Assembly (NCBI GenBank): GCA_019694165.1
Contig: JAIBCL010000008.1
Span: forward strand, 124,001 to 188,000
Length of the DNA stretch: 64,000 nucleotides
Source of the DNA: Verrucomicrobiaceae bacterium
GTDB taxonomy: Bacteria > Verrucomicrobiota > Verrucomicrobiia > Verrucomicrobiales > Verrucomicrobiaceae
Direction of reading: 5' to 3'
Positions 61,630-64,000 of this stretch are shown here, in pieces. The notes beneath the pieces are model-generated. The model had not been told where the DNA came from. It ran no database searches and worked only from the letters and a program-made list of their open reading frames with translations. Numbering within the stretch: position 1 is the first letter of the stretch; the number at the start of each line of letters is the position of its first letter. The translations under genes were made by a program, and so were the position numbers.

Positions 61630-62868
61630 ATGGCAAGCCGCCCTTTGCGCATCCTGCTGCTCAATCAGGCGTTTCATCCGGACCATGTGGCCACCGCGCT
61701 CGTGCTCAGCGACTTCGCTCGTGCGCTTGTGAAACGCGGCCACGATGTGACCGCTGTGTCCTCGAGCCGCGGCTACGACGCGGCAGCCCAGCGCTACGCC
61801 GCCGAGGAAGAGTGGCATGGCGTCAAGATCCGCCGCATCTGGACGCCGGGTCTGGGCAAGTCACGCAAGTGGCGGAGACTGGCGGACTTTGCAGCCTTCT
61901 GGATCAGCGCCATCTGGATACTGATGAAGCTGCCGCGCTTCGACGTGACCGTGTGCCTCACCTCGCCGCCGCTCATCTCCACGCTCGGGACCTTCATGGC
62001 CGTGATGAAAGGTGGCCGGGTGGTGCCCTGGATCATGGATCTGAATCCTGACGAGGCTGTGGCGGCCGGCTGGCTGCGCGAGGGAGGCTTGCCGGAACGA
62101 CTCATGACGACGCTGCAGAATTGGAGCTTCTCGATGGCGGCGCGCATCATCGTGCTCGACCGGTTCATGGCGGAACGCCTGCGCAAGAAGGGTGTGGCGG
62201 AGGATGTGATCCATGTCGATCCGCCCTGGTCGCACGACCAGATCGTGAGCTACGACGTGGAGGCGCGAAACCGCTTTCGCACCGAACACGGGCTGACGGG
62301 AAAGTTTGTCGTCATGTACTCCGGCAATCACAGTCCGTGTCACCCGCTCGACACGGTGCTGGCGGCCGCCGAAGCTCTGGCCGGCGACTCGGACATTCAC
62401 TTTCTGTTCGTCGGCGGCGGCAGCGAGTTCGCCAAGGTAAGAGCTTTCGCCGAGACCAGAAGGCTGGCCAACGTGACCGCCCTGCCCTACCAGCCGGTGG
62501 AAGCCCTGTCCGGTTCCCTCGCCGCGGCGGACCTTCATCTGGTGGTGATGGGTGATGCGTTCGTGGGCATCGTTCATCCGTGCAAGATCTACAACATCCT
62601 CTCGCTGGGCATTCCATTCCTTTTCATCGGCCCCGGCGAGAGCCATGTGGGCGATCTCACGGCGATCCTCGGTGATCCTTGTTTCTGCCTCCGGGCCCGT
62701 CACGGCGACACGGAGGGCGTCGTCAGGCAGATCCGTGCGGCGAAGCAGCGTCGCGCCAAAGTTCCTGACGACAAAGCCCGCGCACTGGCAGCGGCGTTCT
62801 CCCAGCAGCGCCTATGCGGCCGGCTGACAGAGTTGATTGAATTGACGGGGGCCGCGCCCCTGACATAA
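61630..62868 (+). CDS. Glycosyltransferase family 4 (WbuB-like)
   Basis: The 412-residue enzyme starts LRILLLNQAFHPDHVATALV, with the SxYxP-like opening and cofactor contacts of WbuB-type transferases. VCLTSPPLISTLGTFMAVMKG and VMYSGNHSPCHPLDTVLAAAEAL follow. A C-terminal half contains the donor region VMGDAFVGIVHPCKIYNILSL. WbuB-like enzymes in O-antigen loci often add the second sugar to undecaprenyl-PP-GlcNAc. It is immediately followed (3 bp) by the WecA/MraY-like gene, which supports an early role. Confidence 0.85.
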   Translation: MASRPLRILLLNQAFHPDHVATALVLSDFARALVKRGHDVTAVSSSRGYDAAAQRYAAEEEWHGVKIRRIWTPGLGKSRKWRRLADFAAFWISAIWILMKLPRFDVTVCLTSPPLISTLGTFMAVMKGGRVVPWIMDLNPDEAVAAGWLREGGLPERLMTTLQNWSFSMAARIIVLDRFMAERLRKKGVAEDVIHVDPPWSHDQIVSYDVEARNRFRTEHGLTGKFVVMYSGNHSPCHPLDTVLAAAEALAGDSDIHFLFVGGGSEFAKVRAFAETRRLANVTALPYQPVEALSGSLAAADLHLVVMGDAFVGIVHPCKIYNILSLGIPFLFIGPGESHVGDLTAILGDPCFCLRARHGDTEGVVRQIRAAKQRRAKVPDDKARALAAAFSQQRLCGRLTELIELTGAAPLT

Positions 62869-62871
62869 AAG

Positions 62872-64000
62872 ATGCCCGTGAATCCGCCATATATCGTGCC
62901 CAGCCCGCCCGTGCATCTCGCGCACAGCGTGGCGTGGACATTCACGGGCTTCTTCGCGGTGGCCGCGTTCATCGCCGCGCTCACGACGATGTTCATTCTG
63001 AAAACCCAGCAGAGCATCGGCATGGACCAGCCCGATGCCCGGCGCAAAATGCACGAGAAACCTATCTCCCGGCTGGGCGGCGGCGCGATCTTCCTTGCCT
63101 TGGTCGTGGGATTCCTTCTCGCACTTCAGGCCGAGGGCATCGAGTGGGGGCGCTGGTGGCCGGTGATGCTGTGCAACATGCTCGTTTTCGCCGTCGGGTT
63201 TTTCGACGATCTCAAGGCGCTCGGGGCCAAGACCAAGCTCGTGGGCCAGATCGGAGCATCGCTGATTCTATACGCGCTCGGAGTGTCCATCGACATCCTG
63301 AGCAATCCGTTTGGCGAAGGCAGCATCAACCTGGGCTGGTTGAGCCTGCCGCTGACTCTGATATGGCTGGTGGCGATACCGAACATCGTCAACCTCATCG
63401 ATGGCATGGACGGACTGGCCACGGGATTCGGGCTGTTTGTCAGCCTCACGCTGGCCTTCGTCGGCTACCTCTCGGGCCAGCCCGACGTGGTGTATGCATG
63501 TGTGGTGATGTCCGGTGCGCTGGCTGGTTTCCTGATTTTCAATTTTCCACCCGCCAAGATTTTCCTCGGCGACGGAGGGGCGTATCTCATCGGCTTCTAC
63601 ATCGCATCAGTTTCCGTGTTGAGTTCCAACAAGGGGTCGATCATCGCCGCCTTGCTGGTGATGATGGTGGCGCTCGGAGTACCCATACTCGACACGCTCT
63701 TCGCCATCATGCGCCGCGCGATCCGTGGCGTGCCGATTTTCAAGGCCGACGCCGAGCACATCCACCACCGGCTGATCTTGCTGGGTTACTCGAAAGGGCA
63801 GGCGCTCGTGGCGCTGTATGCAGTGTGTTTCGCGCTCAGCTTGGTGGGCCTGAGCATCCTGCTCACCAAAGGCCTCGCGCTGCCTGTGGCCGGCGCCGTG
63901 CTCTTCATCCTGGCCATGAGCGCGGCCAAATATCTCGGGTATGTGAGAACCTGGAAAGGCATGAGGAGGCAGATCAATGCGGCGCTGGAGCGGCGGCGTG
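62872..64000 (+). CDS. WecA/MraY-type polyprenyl-phosphate glycosyltransferase, cut by the window edge
   Basis: The frame is open from ATG 62872 to the end of the window (about 376 codons). It is an integral membrane protein with about ten helices and conserved motifs of the PNPT family: RRKMHEKPISRLGGGAI near the N-terminus, FFDDLKALG, NIVNLIDGMDGLA, IFLGDGGAYLIGF, and HIHHRL, the His-rich motif seen in WecA-like members. The family transfers a sugar phosphate (GlcNAc-1-P or similar) to undecaprenyl phosphate, the first step of a Wzx/Wzy pathway. MraY itself acts on UDP-MurNAc-pentapeptide; the locus context and HIHHRL motif favour a WecA role. The 3' end is not in the window. Confidence 0.9.
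   Translation, partial: MPVNPPYIVPSPPVHLAHSVAWTFTGFFAVAAFIAALTTMFILKTQQSIGMDQPDARRKMHEKPISRLGGGAIFLALVVGFLLALQAEGIEWGRWWPVMLCNMLVFAVGFFDDLKALGAKTKLVGQIGASLILYALGVSIDILSNPFGEGSINLGWLSLPLTLIWLVAIPNIVNLIDGMDGLATGFGLFVSLTLAFVGYLSGQPDVVYACVVMSGALAGFLIFNFPPAKIFLGDGGAYLIGFYIASVSVLSSNKGSIIAALLVMMVALGVPILDTLFAIMRRAIRGVPIFKADAEHIHHRLILLGYSKGQALVALYAVCFALSLVGLSILLTKGLALPVAGAVLFILAMSAAKYLGYVRTWKGMRRQINAALERRR

Noticed and set aside
62848-62860. GGGGCCGCGCCCC hairpin at the end of the WbuB-like gene
   Set aside because: It has no T-run after it, lies inside the coding sequence, and is followed at once by the next gene of the same operon, so a terminator is unlikely.

Overview
This 64 kb window is high-GC bacterial DNA. 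I infer a member of the Verrucomicrobiota (the Planctomycetota are the main alternative). The grounds are a secreted FAD-dependent oxidoreductase of the kind common in those phyla, a Tat-exported Gfo/Idh/MocA oxidoreductase, very large secreted multi-module proteins, and intergenic hairpin repeats. There is no rRNA gene or other phylogenetic marker, so the assignment rests on gene content only.

Positions 1 to 14 kb are a chromosomal patchwork of short units on both strands: an M23 peptidase, a Fur-type regulator, a cupin, a secreted FAD oxidoreductase, a secreted dienelactone hydrolase, a Tat-exported oxidoreductase, a DUF4062-STAND NTPase-repeat protein, a MetE-like protein, and an SPFH/NfeD membrane pair followed by tRNA-Leu(UAA). 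The STAND gene is the most unusual item here. A 169-bp tandem repeat lies directly against its 3' end, and each unit begins with a copy of the gene's last codons. A related inverted hairpin pair lies just upstream of its start.

Positions 14 to 28 kb hold a lipoprotein amidohydrolase, then a scar made of a broken rRNA-methyltransferase tail and a broken IS630-type transposase tail. Next comes a low-GC orphan gene with its own consensus-like promoter, then a 3219-residue M36 (fungalysin) metalloprotease with nine Calx-beta-like repeats in three groups of three.

Positions 28 kb to the right edge form one large surface-polysaccharide locus, all on the + strand except one GT25 gene. It contains UDP-GlcNAc 2-epimerase and UDP-ManNAc dehydrogenase (UDP-ManNAcA supply), two GDP-mannose 4,6-dehydratase paralogues (GDP-6-deoxyhexose supply), a further epimerase, a flippase, a Wzy-like polymerase, and a WecA/MraY-type initiating transferase cut by the window edge. 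About a dozen glycosyltransferase genes are present, three of which are double-domain fusions. Decorating enzymes are a NodU-type carbamoyltransferase, an acyltransferase-3 protein, a hexapeptide acyltransferase, an AsnB-type amidotransferase, three FkbM methyltransferases and one further methyltransferase-like protein. Several genes overlap by 4 bp, which implies translational coupling. Together they look like a Wzx/Wzy-type pathway for a large, heavily modified heteropolysaccharide. The polymer structure cannot be read from the sequence.
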